A stretch of DNA of 44,014 bases from Alphaproteobacteria bacterium (GTDB taxonomy: Bacteria > Pseudomonadota > Alphaproteobacteria > CAAHEQ01 > UBA3637): assembly GCA_017533325.1 (NCBI GenBank), contig JAFXIF010000050.1, positions 1 through 44,014 on the forward strand, in the 5' to 3' direction. Position numbers and translations under genes: made by a program. Positions within the stretch are counted from its first letter, which is position 1. Every line of letters begins with the position of its first letter. Of this stretch, positions 13,742-22,429 are shown in pieces. The notes under the pieces were generated by a model, which was not told the DNA's origin, searched no databases, and saw only the letters and a program-made list of their open reading frames with translations.

Positions 13742-14779
13742 TTAATTATCCATTGTGTCTAAGGGCCAACGAGGTCTTGCCTTAAAATCAAAAGAATCTT
13801 TTTTTCCTTTTAAAAATCTTTCCATACCGGCCCATGCAATCATCACGCCGTTGTCCGTGCATAAATGAATTGGAGGCGCTGAAAAAACAAGATTGTTTTT
13901 GCTTGCTAACTTTTCAATCATTTCTCTGACAGCTAAATTAGCGGCAACGCCACCGGCAACAACCATATCTTTGGCCTGAGGATATTGCGTTTTAAAAATA
14001 TCGATTGCATGTGTTAATCTGTCTTCCATTTGCTTTACAACGGCATTTTGAAAAGAAGCGCAAATATCTTTTTTATCTTGATCGGTTATATTTTCAATTT
14101 TTTCAATGGCAACCCGAACGGCTGTTTTTAACCCTGAAAATGAAAAATCACACCCCTCACGTCCTTTCATCGGGACTGGGAAATTGAATTTCTTCGGGTT
14201 TCCGTCTTTTGCTTGTTTTTCAACATTAGGTCCGCCCGGATACCCAATTTGAAGCATTTTTGCAACTTTATCAAAAGCTTCGCCGGCAGAATCATCAATT
14301 GTTCCGCCCAATTTTTTATATTTTCCAACCTCCTCAACGATCAAAACCTGACAATGCCCGCCTGATGTCAATAGTAAAAGATAAGGGAACTGAACCGGAT
14401 GTGAAAGTCTTGCCGTTAAAGAATGACCTTCCAAATGGTTGACGGCAATAAACGGTAAATTATGGGCCAAAGCAATGGTTTTTGCCGTCATTACGCCCAC
14501 TAAAACCCCACCAATTAGCCCAGGGCCACCGGCAACGGCAACACCTGATAAATCTTTAAATGTTTTATTTGCCTTTTTCATGAGTTCATTGATTAGTAAA
14601 TCGCATTTTTCAAGATGTGCTCGTGCAGCAATCTCCGGAACAACGCCACCAAATCTCCTGTGTTCATCATATTGCGACCAAACAATGGATGCTAAAATTT
14701 CTTTTTTATCATTCACAAGTGCGCAAGCTGTTTCATCACAGCTGCTTTCAATGCCTAAAATTATTTTTTCCTTTGACAT
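13742..14779 (-). CDS. tsaD: tRNA N6-adenosine threonylcarbamoyltransferase
   Basis: Transfers threonylcarbamoyl to A37 of ANN-decoding tRNAs, acting with TsaB/TsaE (tsaE is also in this window). The 345-aa protein begins ILGIESSCDETACALV and has the metal-binding HLEGH (about residue 114) preceded by AVN, VAGGPGLIGGVLVG, DDSAGEAFDK, GGVAANLAVR and the C-terminal HLCTDNGVMIAWAGMERF. All catalytic-site motifs of the Kae1/TsaD family are present. Its start overlaps the 3' end of the Smr gene by 19 bases, so it is probably the distal gene of the tim44-mltA-smr operon. A decayed partial copy lies at 11996-12095. Confidence 0.97.
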   Translation of the reverse strand: MSKEKIILGIESSCDETACALVNDKKEILASIVWSQYDEHRRFGGVVPEIAARAHLEKCDLLINELMKKANKTFKDLSGVAVAGGPGLIGGVLVGVMTAKTIALAHNLPFIAVNHLEGHSLTARLSHPVQFPYLLLLTSGGHCQVLIVEEVGKYKKLGGTIDDSAGEAFDKVAKMLQIGYPGGPNVEKQAKDGNPKKFNFPVPMKGREGCDFSFSGLKTAVRVAIEKIENITDQDKKDICASFQNAVVKQMEDRLTHAIDIFKTQYPQAKDMVVAGGVAANLAVREMIEKLASKNNLVFSAPPIHLCTDNGVMIAWAGMERFLKGKKDSFDFKARPRWPLDTMDN

Positions 14780-15180
14780 TTTTTTATTCCTTTTTCTTTT
14801 TTTAGGTAAAGACGGATTGCTCCGCCTTGGTTTTCAACCTCATACCTTGAAATTTTTTCTTTAAATTTATCCGTTTCAAGCCAAAATAAAATTTCATTTT
14901 TAATTTTACCTTCGCCTTTTAGACCTTTACCGGTTATAATTAAAACAGATTTGGAAGATAAAGCAAAATGAAGCGCAATAAACCTTAAAACGGTTGTATA
15001 AGCGTCTTGCAAGGTTAGTCCATGTAAATCAAGGATATAAGAAACCTCTTTTTCTTGTTTTGGCTTTATTTTTAAGCGCTCTTTTAAAATGGGTTTAACC
15101 CTTTCAACGCCTTTTTTTTGTTTTAAAGGCTTGATTGAGCTGATGAATAATGACCAATACGCTAAATCTTCTTCTGTCAT
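14761..15180 (-). CDS. Smr/MutS2-domain protein
   Basis: 139-aa protein with an Smr domain (about residues 45-130): LDLHGLTLQDAYTTVLRFI, then SVLIITGKGLKGEGKIK and a final GGAIRLYLKK. The DLHGLT and TGKG motifs are the conserved core of small MutS-related endonuclease domains. The N-terminal segment EEDLAYWSLFISSIKPLK is typical of the alphaproteobacterial form next to mltA. Its cellular role is not firmly known; recent work on the family points to RNA cleavage in ribosome rescue, which cannot be inferred for this member. Confidence 0.92.
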   Translation of the reverse strand: MTEEDLAYWSLFISSIKPLKQKKGVERVKPILKERLKIKPKQEKEVSYILDLHGLTLQDAYTTVLRFIALHFALSSKSVLIITGKGLKGEGKIKNEILFWLETDKFKEKISRYEVENQGGAIRLYLKKEKGIKKCQRKK

Positions 15181-15188
15181 CTTTAATT

Positions 15189-16220
15189 TTAATCTTTCGG
15201 TAACAACAAGTAATAAGATCCGATACTTTTCATGCGTCCTGCTTTTTCAAAAGCAACTTCACCATGGCCCCAAAAATAATCGGCTCGAATTCCTCCTTTA
15301 ATGGCGCTTCCGATATCTTGTGCAATCACAAGTTTTTGAATATTATACCCATGCGGATCCTTTGTGTTTAACCACATCGGCGTATTTAAAGGGATAAAAT
15401 TTTTATCAACGGCAACAGAGCGTCCAGGTGTTAAAACAACACCGGCAGCACCATAAGGAGAGTCTCCCTTTGTTTCTTTAAAAAAGATATATCTTGGATT
15501 TTTAGCCATCAATTTTCTTGCTTCTTCAGGGTTTTCCTGTAACCATTTTTTCATGGAAGGCATTGAATATGATGGCAAATCAACATCAGAATCTTTTAAA
15601 ATTTGACTCAGTTTCTTAAATGATCTGGCATTATTGCCGGCATAGCCGAGTTTAATTTCTCCCTCTGGCGTAATCAAACGGCCGGATCCTTGGATATGCA
15701 AAATAAATAATTCAACCGGATCATCAGCCCAAGCCAAAATCGGGGCATCAATCCCCTCTTCCTCAATTTCTTCTCTTTCAGGATATTTTTTACCGTTTTT
15801 ATAACCTTTAGGTAACCCATAAATCGGTATTTGAGAAGAACTGATGCGTTCTCTTGAGCCCGTTAATTCAGCCTCATAATACCCTGTAATCGTTCCTGTT
15901 TTTTGCCCATAAGAGATCACTTGATAAGGTTTCAGTGTTTTTTCAAAATAAGCCTTTATTTCATCAGAAGAAGCATATCTGTAAGCCGGAAGATTTTTGC
16001 AAAACCTTGAAAACATTTTAATCGGATTTTTGCATGAGGCAATCATTCCGGGCATTGCTTCTTTAAAATTATCTTGCTCCCAACCGTTTAAATCAGAAAA
16101 AGAAACCTGTCTTAATTTAAACGAGCGCCCTTGTGAAAGAGAATGCGTTGAGGTGCACCCTGTTATGATTAATGAAGCCGAAAAAAGTAAAATACTTGCA
16201 AATGAAATCTTTTTAGCCAT
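15189..16220 (-). CDS. mltA: Membrane-bound lytic murein transglycosylase A
   Basis: Outer-membrane lipoprotein that cleaves peptidoglycan glycan strands. The frame is open from 16307, but the start at 16220 is preferred because it gives a clean lipoprotein signal (MAKKISFASILLFSASLIITGC, lipobox ITGC) and has GGAG 8 bases upstream. The MltA domain carries GYYEAELTGSRE, FILHIQGSGRLITPEG and, in the 3D domain, AQDIGSAIKGGIRADYFWGHGEVA, which holds the catalytic Asp. It overlaps the end of the Tim44-domain gene by 8 bases. The tim44-mltA-smr order opposite secB is conserved in Alphaproteobacteria. Confidence 0.95.
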   Translation of the reverse strand: MAKKISFASILLFSASLIITGCTSTHSLSQGRSFKLRQVSFSDLNGWEQDNFKEAMPGMIASCKNPIKMFSRFCKNLPAYRYASSDEIKAYFEKTLKPYQVISYGQKTGTITGYYEAELTGSRERISSSQIPIYGLPKGYKNGKKYPEREEIEEEGIDAPILAWADDPVELFILHIQGSGRLITPEGEIKLGYAGNNARSFKKLSQILKDSDVDLPSYSMPSMKKWLQENPEEARKLMAKNPRYIFFKETKGDSPYGAAGVVLTPGRSVAVDKNFIPLNTPMWLNTKDPHGYNIQKLVIAQDIGSAIKGGIRADYFWGHGEVAFEKAGRMKSIGSYYLLLPKD

Positions 16221-16809
16221 AGACAGCTCCGCTTTTTGTTGCGCTGACAACCCATTTTGTTTTATTTTTTCGTTTAAATGTCCAAGTATCCGTGACGGTC
16301 GCAACACTCATTTCATCTCCTTCAATAACTTTTCCTTCCGCATCTTTTAAAAGGTTAATCTGTTCGGTGACAAATTGAACAGTGACTTCTTCTTTATTGA
16401 CGGATTTATTTAAAATTTTAACGGAATCAAAGCAAATTAATGAAAAATCAACAACATGTTTTTTTTCTTTTCTGGCCAAAACCTCTTGTTCAAAAACTGC
16501 ATATAATTCAGGAATTAAAAGTTTTTTAAGATTGGAAACATCTCCTTTTGTAAAAGATTCCGTAATCAATTGAAAAGCAAGTTTTGCATTGGCTAAAAAA
16601 GTTTCTTCGCTAAATTCTTTAACTGATTTTTTAGAATGATCAATCAAATTCATTTCAATCACTTCACCGGTTTGTTCTGAAATAAATCTTATTTTTCCGG
16701 TAATTTGTTCTCTTTTTTTATTTTTAGAAGCCGGAGCCTCTGATTGCTTAAACAACATAATCCCTAAAACAATAACGATACCCAACAAAACAATATTTTC
16801 AAATGACAT
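16213..16809 (-). CDS. Tim44/TimA-domain membrane-anchored protein
   Basis: 198-aa protein with an N-terminal membrane anchor (NIVLLGIVIVLGIMLF, residues 4-20), a short linker, and a Tim44-like domain (about 65-195) including FLANAKLAFQLITESFTKGD, LKKLLIPELYAVFE and the final DTWTFKRKNKTKWVVSATKSG. The family is the bacterial relative of the mitochondrial import component Tim44; alphaproteobacterial members (TimA) are inner-membrane proteins of uncertain function. It is divergent from secB with a 95-base shared promoter region, and it heads the tim44-mltA-smr-tsaD operon. Confidence 0.92.
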   Translation of the reverse strand: MSFENIVLLGIVIVLGIMLFKQSEAPASKNKKREQITGKIRFISEQTGEVIEMNLIDHSKKSVKEFSEETFLANAKLAFQLITESFTKGDVSNLKKLLIPELYAVFEQEVLARKEKKHVVDFSLICFDSVKILNKSVNKEEVTVQFVTEQINLLKDAEGKVIEGDEMSVATVTDTWTFKRKNKTKWVVSATKSGAVYG

Positions 16810-16904
16810 ATATTTTTTTTCCTTTACATCTTAAAAAAACGCGCGTATAAACATTATTGTAATATAACCTAAAAATTGATTTTATTTCAAGAGGAATTTT
16901 AAAA

Positions 16905-17384
16905 ATGACTAAAAACGAAACTCAAAATATGCCAAGCATTCAAATAAATGCTCAATATATTAAAGATTTATCATTTGAAGCACCGGGGATGCCTCAAGTT
17001 TTAACAGAAATCACCTCTGCTCCGGATATTAATGTGAATGTTGATATTCAAGTCAGCAAAACAAATCAAGATAATGTTTTTACCGTTGAATTAAATGCAA
17101 AAGCTGCCGCTCAAACAGCTGACACAAAAAAACCGGTTTTTATTTGTGATTTAACTTATGGGGCTTTGGTGACACTTAATGTGCCTCAAGAACACATTGA
17201 ACCTGTTTTATTAGTTGAAATTCCGCACTTATTATTCCCTTATGTTCGTTCGATTGTTTCAAACACAACAAGAGAAGCAGGACTTCCGCCTCTTCAAATT
17301 AACCCGATTGATTTTGCCGGTCTTTATCAAGCAAAAATTCAATCCATTCAAGCTCAAAAAGAAGCTGAAGGCAAAAAAGAATAA
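16905..17384 (+). CDS. secB: Protein-export chaperone SecB
   Basis: Tetrameric cytosolic chaperone that holds preproteins unfolded and hands them to SecA. The 159-aa protein contains the SecB core: INAQYIKDLSFEAPG, VELNAKAAA, VFICDLTYGALVTL, EIPHLLFPYVRSIVSNTTREAGLPPLQINPIDFAGLY. SD AGAGGAATTT precedes the start. It is monocistronic and ends at a strong hairpin terminator. It co-occurs here with secD, secF and yajC further right, which act in the same export pathway. Confidence 0.97.
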   Translation: MTKNETQNMPSIQINAQYIKDLSFEAPGMPQVLTEITSAPDINVNVDIQVSKTNQDNVFTVELNAKAAAQTADTKKPVFICDLTYGALVTLNVPQEHIEPVLLVEIPHLLFPYVRSIVSNTTREAGLPPLQINPIDFAGLYQAKIQSIQAQKEAEGKKE

Positions 17385-17403
17385 AATTAAGGGTATTTTT
17401 CAT

Positions 17404-17438
17404 AAAAAAGACAAAAAAGCTTGCTTTTTTGTCTTTTT
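17404..17438 (+). terminator. Rho-independent terminator of secB
   Basis: AAAAAAGACAAAAAAGC and GCTTTTTTGTCTTTTTT form a 17-bp perfect stem around a TT loop, followed by T residues, 20 bases after the secB stop. Confidence 0.9.
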
Positions 17439-17476
17439 TTCATTTATGATAAATAAACTTATATGGGGAATAAAAC

Positions 17477-17893
17477 ATGAAACAATATATTTCAAAAAAC
17501 GAAAAAGAAACCATGCAAATTGCAGCACAGCTTGCCAAGAAAGTAAAACCTGGAACTGTTTATTTGCTTTATGGAACATTAGGTGCCGGAAAAAGCGCTT
17601 TTTGTCGGGGATTTATTCAATCTTTATGCCCAGATGTGCAAGATGTCCCCAGTCCGACATTTACGATTTTGCAAACGTATGAAGCAGAAGAGTTTGATAT
17701 TTATCATTTTGATATGTATCGGTTAAAAAGAGAAGAAGAAGCTTTTGAAATCGGCATTGAAGATGCATTTATTGAAGGCGTTTCGCTTATTGAATGGCCC
17801 GAAAAAATCAACTCTCTTTTACCCAAAAACTCAATTAAAATAACCATTTTAATCCAAGAAGATCAAACAAGATTAATCACCATTGAGGAGTAA
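17477..17893 (+). CDS. tsaE: tRNA threonylcarbamoyladenosine biosynthesis ATPase
   Basis: ATPase that binds the TsaB-TsaD complex in t6A synthesis. The 138-aa protein has the Walker A motif GTLGAGKSAFCRG (residues 33-45), the SPTFTILQTYE segment, YHFDMYRL (Walker-B-like, about 75) and IEWPEKI (about 105), all hallmarks of TsaE. The start is preceded by GGGG at about 10 bases. It is followed 5 bases later by amgK, an order usual in Alphaproteobacteria. Confidence 0.96.
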   Translation: MKQYISKNEKETMQIAAQLAKKVKPGTVYLLYGTLGAGKSAFCRGFIQSLCPDVQDVPSPTFTILQTYEAEEFDIYHFDMYRLKREEEAFEIGIEDAFIEGVSLIEWPEKINSLLPKNSIKITILIQEDQTRLITIEE

Positions 17894-17898
17894 AAAAA

Positions 17899-18894
17899 AT
17901 GACGGTATCTGAAAATCAAGCCCTTGAAAGTTTTTTAAAAAATGCCGGTTGGAATACTGCGAAAAAAAGTTTATTAGCCCATGATGCTTCTTTCAGATGG
18001 TATGACCGTCTTGAAAAAGAAACGGGCGAAACAATGGTTTTAATGAATGCACCTGTTGGGAAAGAAAATCCGGCCCAATTTGTTTTTGTTGATGAATTAT
18101 TGGAAAATATCGGCTTAAAAGTTCCTCATATTTTTCATCGGGATCTTGAAAATGGCTTTTTATTATTGGAAGATTTCGGAGATGATACGTTTACAAAACT
18201 TATTCATAAAGGATATAATGAAAAAGATCTTTATAAACAAGCCGTTCGCTCTTTAATTCATTTGCAAAAAAAAGTGTCTTCCAATCAAGGGCTTCGAGAA
18301 TATGATTGGGATTTAATGTTTTTTGAAGCCTCCCTTTTACCGCTTTGGTATATTAAACATGTTGTTAAAAAAGAGCTTTCCGACGAAGATATGCTTGAAT
18401 TTGAAGAGATTTGGAAAGAGCTTTATGAAAAAATTAAAAAGGTTCCAAACACCTTGGTTTTGCTTGATTATCATGTTGATAATTTGATGATAACGAAATC
18501 AGGCGAATGCGGATTGCTTGATTTTCAAGATGCTCGTTTTGGTCCCGTTACCTATGATTTAGCTTCTTTGCTTGAAGATGCCAGAAGAGAAGTGAAAAAA
18601 GAAATCCAAGAAGAAATGCTTGAGTTATATTTTAATGAATTACCGACATTTAACACCTCAGAATTTAAAGAAGCTTATCCGCTCATGGCTGTTCAACGCC
18701 ATACCAAAGTAATAGGCATCTTTGTTCGTTTATTTATAAGAGACGGCAAAAACCGTTATTTAAAACATATTCCTTTTGTTTGGTCTTTACTTGAGAAACA
18801 TCTGGATAACCCATTGTTATCAAGATATAAAACGTGGCTTGATAAACATATTCCACAAGATATCCGTAAAAAAGTTCCTTTTCAAGAGGGGTAA
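17899..18894 (+). CDS. amgK: Sugar kinase of the AmgK type (anomeric MurNAc/GlcNAc kinase)
   Basis: Aminoglycoside-phosphotransferase-fold kinase. With the following nucleotidyltransferase it fits the AmgK-MurU cell-wall recycling route, which converts MurNAc to UDP-MurNAc and bypasses fosfomycin-sensitive de novo synthesis. The 331-aa protein shows DASFRWYDRL at the N-terminus, the catalytic loop LLDYHVDNLMI (HxDxxN) near residue 196 and the metal motif GLLDFQDARFGPVTYDLASLLEDAR. Substrate assignment rests on pairing with murU and on the tsaE-amgK-murU order; sequence alone shows only the kinase family. Confidence 0.88.
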   Translation: MTVSENQALESFLKNAGWNTAKKSLLAHDASFRWYDRLEKETGETMVLMNAPVGKENPAQFVFVDELLENIGLKVPHIFHRDLENGFLLLEDFGDDTFTKLIHKGYNEKDLYKQAVRSLIHLQKKVSSNQGLREYDWDLMFFEASLLPLWYIKHVVKKELSDEDMLEFEEIWKELYEKIKKVPNTLVLLDYHVDNLMITKSGECGLLDFQDARFGPVTYDLASLLEDARREVKKEIQEEMLELYFNELPTFNTSEFKEAYPLMAVQRHTKVIGIFVRLFIRDGKNRYLKHIPFVWSLLEKHLDNPLLSRYKTWLDKHIPQDIRKKVPFQEG

Positions 18895-18896
18895 AA

Positions 18897-19625
18897 ATGA
18901 ATAAAATTCAAACCGCTATGATTTTAGCCGCCGGCCGCGGAACAAGGATGAAACACTTGACCATAGATAAACCAAAACCTTTGGTTCAAGTCTGTGGGGA
19001 TACTTTGCTGGGGCATATTTTAAACAAAATTGAAACACATGGAATTAAAAACGTTGTCATCAACACTTGTTATAAAGGGGAAATGATTAAGCAAGAAGCT
19101 TTAAAAACTCAAAAGCTTCATTTTGATTTTTCTGAGGAACAAGAAGCCCTTGAAACAGGTGGCGGAGTTAAAAACGCCCTACCCCTTTTGCTTAATAACA
19201 ATGGTGAAAACGGTTTTTTTGTTTTAAATGCCGATCCGTTATGGGATGAGCCGACTGAGAGTGTATTAACACAACTCGAAAAAGTTTGGAACCCCGATAC
19301 CATGGATGTTTTATTGGCACTGGTGCCCATTCAAAGAGCATTCGGTGATGTGCCGGACGGTAATTACTTTATTGAAAACAATAAACCCAGACGCAAAAAA
19401 GAAGGCGAAAAAAACATTCCCTATCTTTTTATGGGCATTCAGATTTTGCATCCCAGAATTTTTTCAAAATCTTTACCTTTCGTTTTCTCCTTAAGGGATT
19501 TATATGATGAAGCCGAAAAAAAAGGCACATTGGCCCATATTATCTTTGACGGGCGATGGTTTCATGTGGGAACACCACAAGCAGTTATTGAAACAGAAAC
19601 TCTTTTTTTTGCGGATAAGAAATGA
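18897..19625 (+). CDS. murU: Nucleotidyltransferase, MurU type
   Basis: Probably makes UDP-MurNAc from MurNAc-1-phosphate and UTP in peptidoglycan recycling. The 242-aa protein has the nucleotidyltransferase signature MILAAGRGTRMKHLTIDKPKPLVQVCG (start residues 7-33, key residues GRGTRM and KPKPLV), EEQEALETGGGVKNALPLL and FVLNADPLW (metal-binding Asp). It is 2 bases after amgK and overlaps the start of addB (ATGA). The enzymes mltB, mltA and rlpA in this window would generate the anhydro-muropeptides that feed this path. Confidence 0.9.
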   Translation: MNKIQTAMILAAGRGTRMKHLTIDKPKPLVQVCGDTLLGHILNKIETHGIKNVVINTCYKGEMIKQEALKTQKLHFDFSEEQEALETGGGVKNALPLLLNNNGENGFFVLNADPLWDEPTESVLTQLEKVWNPDTMDVLLALVPIQRAFGDVPDGNYFIENNKPRRKKEGEKNIPYLFMGIQILHPRIFSKSLPFVFSLRDLYDEAEKKGTLAHIIFDGRWFHVGTPQAVIETETLFFADKK

Positions 19626-22429
19626 TTTATACACTGAATTTAACAGACGATTTTGCTTTAAAATTGGTTGAATTTGTTTTAGAAAAAACAAAAGATCCCT
19701 TTGAAATTGCAAAAATGGAGATTATTTTACCGACAAAAAGAGCGGTTAAAACGGTTAAAGACACCTTTTTGAAAAAATGCGAAACCGCTCCTCTTTTATT
19801 ACCCAAATTAACGCCGTTATATGATATTGAAGCGTTAGAAGAAGATATCCCGCCGGCAATTTCAAATATTGAACGCTTAATTTTATTAACGCGCCTTTGT
19901 CAAAAAAAGCCAAACGTTGAAACATTTGACCATGCCTTAACCATTGCAGTCAGCTTAAGTAGCTTGCTTGATGAATTTTATCAATACGAAGCCTCTTTTG
20001 AAGATTTAGACCAACTGGTTCCGGATATGGATTTAGCCAAACACTGGCATGAAACAGTTGATTTTTTGGATATCATTCAAACCGTTTGGCCCGCATTATT
20101 AAAAGAAAAAGGTCTTATTGACTTGCAAGACCGCAAAATTCGTTTAATTAATGCTTATATTAAAAAGATTCAAAAAAAACCACCGCAAAATCAAATTATC
20201 ATGGCCGGCTTTGACGGGGCTATTCCAGCTGTTGTTCGTTTAATCCGCGAATTAAGCAGGCTTGATAATGCCTTAATTTTATTACAAGGATTAAACACAG
20301 AATTAACAACAGATGATTTAAACTCCATTGATGAAAATCATTATCATTACTCTTTTAAAAAATTACTGTCTTTCTTAAAACTTTACCCACAACAAATTGA
20401 AAATCTTTCCGACGATTTTTCGCCCAGAGAAGAATTTATTATCGAGTCTTTAAGACCCGCCGATCAAGTTTCGGAGTGGCGCACTTTAAATTTAGACGAG
20501 TCTGTTTTAAACCATGTCACCAGAATTGATTGCGAAAATATTAATGAAGAAGCTTTGGCTATTGCGCTGATTTTGCGTGAAACACTTGAAACGCCTTTAA
20601 AAACGGCGGCTTTGGTAACAAATGACAGAATGCTTGCCAGACGTGTTATTTTGGAAATGAAAAGATGGGGTGTTGAATTAGATGATTCTGCGGGAACCCC
20701 TTTGCATCATACGCCGGTTGGCGTTTATCTTTCTTTAATTGCTGCCCTTGGAAGAGATTTAACATCTTCAAGTCCCCTTCTCTCTCTTTTAAAACATCCG
20801 TTAAGTGCAGATGGCAAAATGCCGACTGATTTTAGAAAAGAAGTAAAAAAAGTGGAAAAACAAGCAAGAAAAGACCAAAAACCCTTTCAAATTCCGCTTA
20901 ACACAAATTTAAATACTTTTCTTGAGTTTTTTAAGGAAAATAAACCTGTTGAATTTGAAGATATTTTAAATGAGCATTTAAAAATTGCCGAAGAATTGGC
21001 AACCAGTCTTGATCGAACAGGAACACAAAGATTGTGGGAATCACAAGCAGGGCAAGAAGCCTATAAACTTTTTGTTGAACTTAAGGAACATAGTTCAAAA
21101 TTAGGCCTTATCCAGCCGACAGATTACCCGAATATTATTGAGCTGTTTTTATCCGGTATCAGTGTTCGTGCCAGATACGGAATGCACCAAAGGTTAGATA
21201 TTTTAGGACCGATTGAAGCGCGATTGACCCATCCGGATGTTTGCATTATTTCGGGATTAAATGAAGGCTCATTCCCTATTCTTTCCGATATGGGACCTTG
21301 GCTTTCAAGAGGAATGAGAAAATCTTTAAAATTACCCGCAATTGAAAATAAGATTGCTTCTCAAAGCATGGATTTTGCGCATTGTTTTTTAAGTCCTGAA
21401 GTTTATTTAACAAGATCTGTTAAATCTGATGGCTCTCAAACAATTCCATCTCGTTTTATTTCAAGGATGGAAGCTGTTTTAAATGCAAGCCATATCAAGT
21501 GGGATATTCAAACACCTGATTATGCAAGATTGTTGGATAAAGCTGATAAAATTGAACAAACGGAACGCCCTTCTCCCACACCGCCGGTTGAGTCAAGACC
21601 GACAAAATTATCGGTAACAAACATTGAATTATTAATGAAAAATCCTTATGCCGTTTATGCCAAACATATTTTAAAATTATTCCCCTTGAATGATATTGAT
21701 GATTTACAAGAAAACTTGGTTTATGGGTCGGCCGTTCATCAGGCATTGGAGGAATTTTTCCAAAAAGACTTTTTAAATGTTTGTGCTGATGAATTAAAAG
21801 CAAGAATAACCTCATTGTTAAAAGAAAAAGGATTTAATGACGTCAATTTAGCTTTTTATGAAGAAAAAATTGAAAAAGTTTCCGAGTTTATCGCAAATGA
21901 GCAAGATAAAAGAAAAGTATTTACTCTTTTGTCATTACCGGAACAAAAAGGGGAAATCAGCTTTTCATTAAAAGACGGGTCTTGCTTTACCTTAACGGCC
22001 AAAGCCGACAGAATTGACTCTTTAAAGGGAAATATTTATGAACTGATTGACTATAAAACCGGAACGCCACCGTCCGGAAGTGAGGTTGAATCAGGTTTAT
22101 CCCCTCAAATGACATTGGAAGCCGTTATTTTAAGAGAAAAAGGATTTAAAGAATTTCAAGAAACAAAAGATATTCAGCTGGCTTATTGGCATATCAACGG
22201 GAAAAAAGAAGGCGGGAAAAAATATACCATTCCGTCATCTCGCTCTAAAAAAGACCCGTCAGAATTAATTGACGAGGCCTATTTAGGTGTGAAAGAAATT
22301 TTAAATCGGTTCAGAGATGAAAAAACGCCTTATATAGCATCTCCAAGACCTGATAAAGTCACTTATAATGAATATGCTTTGCTCAGCCGAGAAAAAGAAT
22401 GGTTAAATGAAGAAGATGAAGAGGGCTAA
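19622..22429 (+). CDS. addB: Double-strand break repair protein AddB (alphaproteobacterial type)
   Basis: Subunit of the AddAB helicase-nuclease that resects double-strand breaks for RecA loading. At 935 aa it has the usual length. The N-terminal part is helicase-like (ILPTKRAVKTVKDTF, residues 34-48) without a canonical Walker A. The C-terminal RecB-family nuclease domain (about 690-920) shows YGSAVHQALEEFF, the metal ligands in LTAKADRIDS and ELIDYKTGTPPSG, and LSPQMTLEAVIL (the QxxxY-like helix). It starts inside the murU stop and is directly followed by addA with no gap. Confidence 0.95.
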   Translation: MIYTLNLTDDFALKLVEFVLEKTKDPFEIAKMEIILPTKRAVKTVKDTFLKKCETAPLLLPKLTPLYDIEALEEDIPPAISNIERLILLTRLCQKKPNVETFDHALTIAVSLSSLLDEFYQYEASFEDLDQLVPDMDLAKHWHETVDFLDIIQTVWPALLKEKGLIDLQDRKIRLINAYIKKIQKKPPQNQIIMAGFDGAIPAVVRLIRELSRLDNALILLQGLNTELTTDDLNSIDENHYHYSFKKLLSFLKLYPQQIENLSDDFSPREEFIIESLRPADQVSEWRTLNLDESVLNHVTRIDCENINEEALAIALILRETLETPLKTAALVTNDRMLARRVILEMKRWGVELDDSAGTPLHHTPVGVYLSLIAALGRDLTSSSPLLSLLKHPLSADGKMPTDFRKEVKKVEKQARKDQKPFQIPLNTNLNTFLEFFKENKPVEFEDILNEHLKIAEELATSLDRTGTQRLWESQAGQEAYKLFVELKEHSSKLGLIQPTDYPNIIELFLSGISVRARYGMHQRLDILGPIEARLTHPDVCIISGLNEGSFPILSDMGPWLSRGMRKSLKLPAIENKIASQSMDFAHCFLSPEVYLTRSVKSDGSQTIPSRFISRMEAVLNASHIKWDIQTPDYARLLDKADKIEQTERPSPTPPVESRPTKLSVTNIELLMKNPYAVYAKHILKLFPLNDIDDLQENLVYGSAVHQALEEFFQKDFLNVCADELKARITSLLKEKGFNDVNLAFYEEKIEKVSEFIANEQDKRKVFTLLSLPEQKGEISFSLKDGSCFTLTAKADRIDSLKGNIYELIDYKTGTPPSGSEVESGLSPQMTLEAVILREKGFKEFQETKDIQLAYWHINGKKEGGKKYTIPSSRSKKDPSELIDEAYLGVKEILNRFRDEKTPYIASPRPDKVTYNEYALLSREKEWLNEEDEEG

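Noticed and set aside
14439-14864. 141-aa + strand ORF over tsaD
   Set aside because: It is antisense to tsaD and smr, whose motifs are clear; no SD or recognisable domain.
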